Positions 63,435 through 64,000 of a DNA stretch of 64,000 nt are shown here, one piece after another. A model generated the notes under the pieces. The model did no database searches. It had not been told where the DNA came from and saw only the letters and a program-made list of their open reading frames with translations. Made by a program: the position numbers and the translations under genes. The first letter of the stretch is position 1. The number at the start of each line of letters is the position of its first letter. Origin of the DNA: Trichococcus shcherbakoviae (GTDB taxonomy: Bacteria > Bacillota > Bacilli > Lactobacillales > Aerococcaceae); contig NZ_OY762653.1 in the NCBI RefSeq assembly GCF_963666195.1, positions 558,001 to 622,000 of the forward strand. Reading direction: 5' to 3'.

Positions 63435-64000
63435 TTATTTTTGTGGCAGCATCGTCAGGGCAACGCGGCCTTTGTTCGTGTCGACATGATCGACCCAAAC
63501 GGTCACGATATCGCCGACCGCGACCACATCGGAAGGGTGCTTGACGAAGCGGTTGCTGAGTTTGGAGATGTGGACCATGCCGTCCTGTTTGACGCCGATA
63601 TCGACGAAGGCGCCGAAGTCGACGACGTTGCGGACGGTCCCTTGCAGTTCCATGCCCGGCTTCAGGTCTTCCATCGAGAGAACATCCTGGCGCAGCAATG
63701 GTTGGGCGATGTCATCGCGCGGATCGCGGCCCGGTTTCGTCAAACCGGCGATGATGTCCTGCAGCGTTTCCTTACCGAGTCCGGTTGCTTCGCGGGCTTT
63801 GGTGCGATCCAACGCTCCCAGCGCTTCGCGGGCTTGTTCGGTTCCGATGTCCTTCAGGCTAAGCCCAGCCAGTGCCAGCACTTCTTTGGCGGCCGGATAG
63901 GATTCGGGATGAATATCGGTGTTGTCAAGGATGTTCTTGCCCCCGGCGATGCGCATGAAGCCGACCGATTGTTCGAAAGCTTTCGGGCCGAGACGCGGCA
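63435..64000 (-). CDS. tex: Tex-family transcription accessory protein, C-terminal part (runs off the window)
   Basis: Only the last ~188 codons are present. The frame is open to the window edge, where it reads PRLGPKAFEQSVGFMRIAGG, the helix-hairpin-helix region of Tex. A C-terminal S1 RNA-binding domain follows (PGMELQGTVRNVVDFGAFVDIGV, DGMVHISKLS). Tex binds nucleic acid and affects transcription and virulence in other bacteria. The apparent ATG at 63956 is internal. Confidence 0.92.
   Translation of the reverse strand, partial: PRLGPKAFEQSVGFMRIAGGKNILDNTDIHPESYPAAKEVLALAGLSLKDIGTEQAREALGALDRTKAREATGLGKETLQDIIAGLTKPGRDPRDDIAQPLLRQDVLSMEDLKPGMELQGTVRNVVDFGAFVDIGVKQDGMVHISKLSNRFVKHPSDVVAVGDIVTVWVDHVDTNKGRVALTMLPQK

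Overview
The window looks like a chromosomal segment of a low- to mid-GC Lactobacillales bacterium. Gene content (glgBCDAP glycogen operon, CcpN-PSRP-PPDK module, LuxS, NiaR/NiaX, ThiT, IS200/IS605 and ISLre2 elements) and codon use suggest Carnobacteriaceae, most likely a Trichococcus relative. That name is an inference from gene content; no 16S or marker gene is present.

Layout: 1-2.2 kb holds a P1B-4-type metal ATPase behind a perfect PerR box. 2.5-4.5 kb holds aspartokinase and a small membrane-anchored protein. 4.6-12.7 kb is a complete minus-strand glycogen operon (glgB-glgC-glgD-glgA-glgP) with two CcpA cre-like sites upstream. 13.2-18.2 kb carries a Nudix hydrolase, a phosphodiesterase, a PiT phosphate transporter with its DUF47 partner, and a DUF4349 lipoprotein. 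18.46-19.87 kb is an intact IS3-family element with a 3-bp target duplication. Just beyond it, 19.96-20.18 kb is an unassigned, strongly structured minus-strand RNA with its own promoter and terminator. 20.2-29.3 kb holds housekeeping and accessory genes (SGNH esterase, glyoxalase, cdd, glycerol-dehydrogenase-like enzyme, luxS, AEC transporter, carbonic anhydrase, niaX/niaR), interrupted by ISLre2 copy 1.

29.3-37.8 kb is an aromatic amino acid supercluster: aroF-aroB-aroA-aroC-pheA on the minus strand, divergent from aroE-aroK-tyrA on the plus strand. The minus-strand operon is preceded by a 49-codon leader ORF in which 13 of 20 consecutive residues are Phe, Tyr or Trp, followed by a terminator: a translational attenuator. 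37.9-47.2 kb holds a membrane protein, an acetyltransferase, kdgK with an IclR regulator that share an operator-like palindrome, a two-part ThrE exporter and a large SNF2 helicase. 47.4-51.5 kb is ccpN-PSRP-ppdK, a switch for pyruvate/PEP flux. 51.9-56.1 kb holds yjdM, an epimerase, TPP riboswitch-thiT and a YitT protein.

56.2-62.8 kb is an insertion hot spot next to tRNA-Leu(GAG): an Ltp-type gene with an in-frame amber codon, a TetR pseudogene split by an IS200/IS605 element (TnpA plus a TnpB lacking the Cys4 zinc ribbon), ISLre2 copy 2 and an IS110 element with a candidate bridge RNA. 62.9-64 kb is sprT and the C-terminal part of tex, cut by the window end.

The two ISLre2 copies have the same length, the same deduced protein and opposite orientation, and bracket about 35 kb. 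Three families of short intergenic hairpin repeats are scattered through the window.
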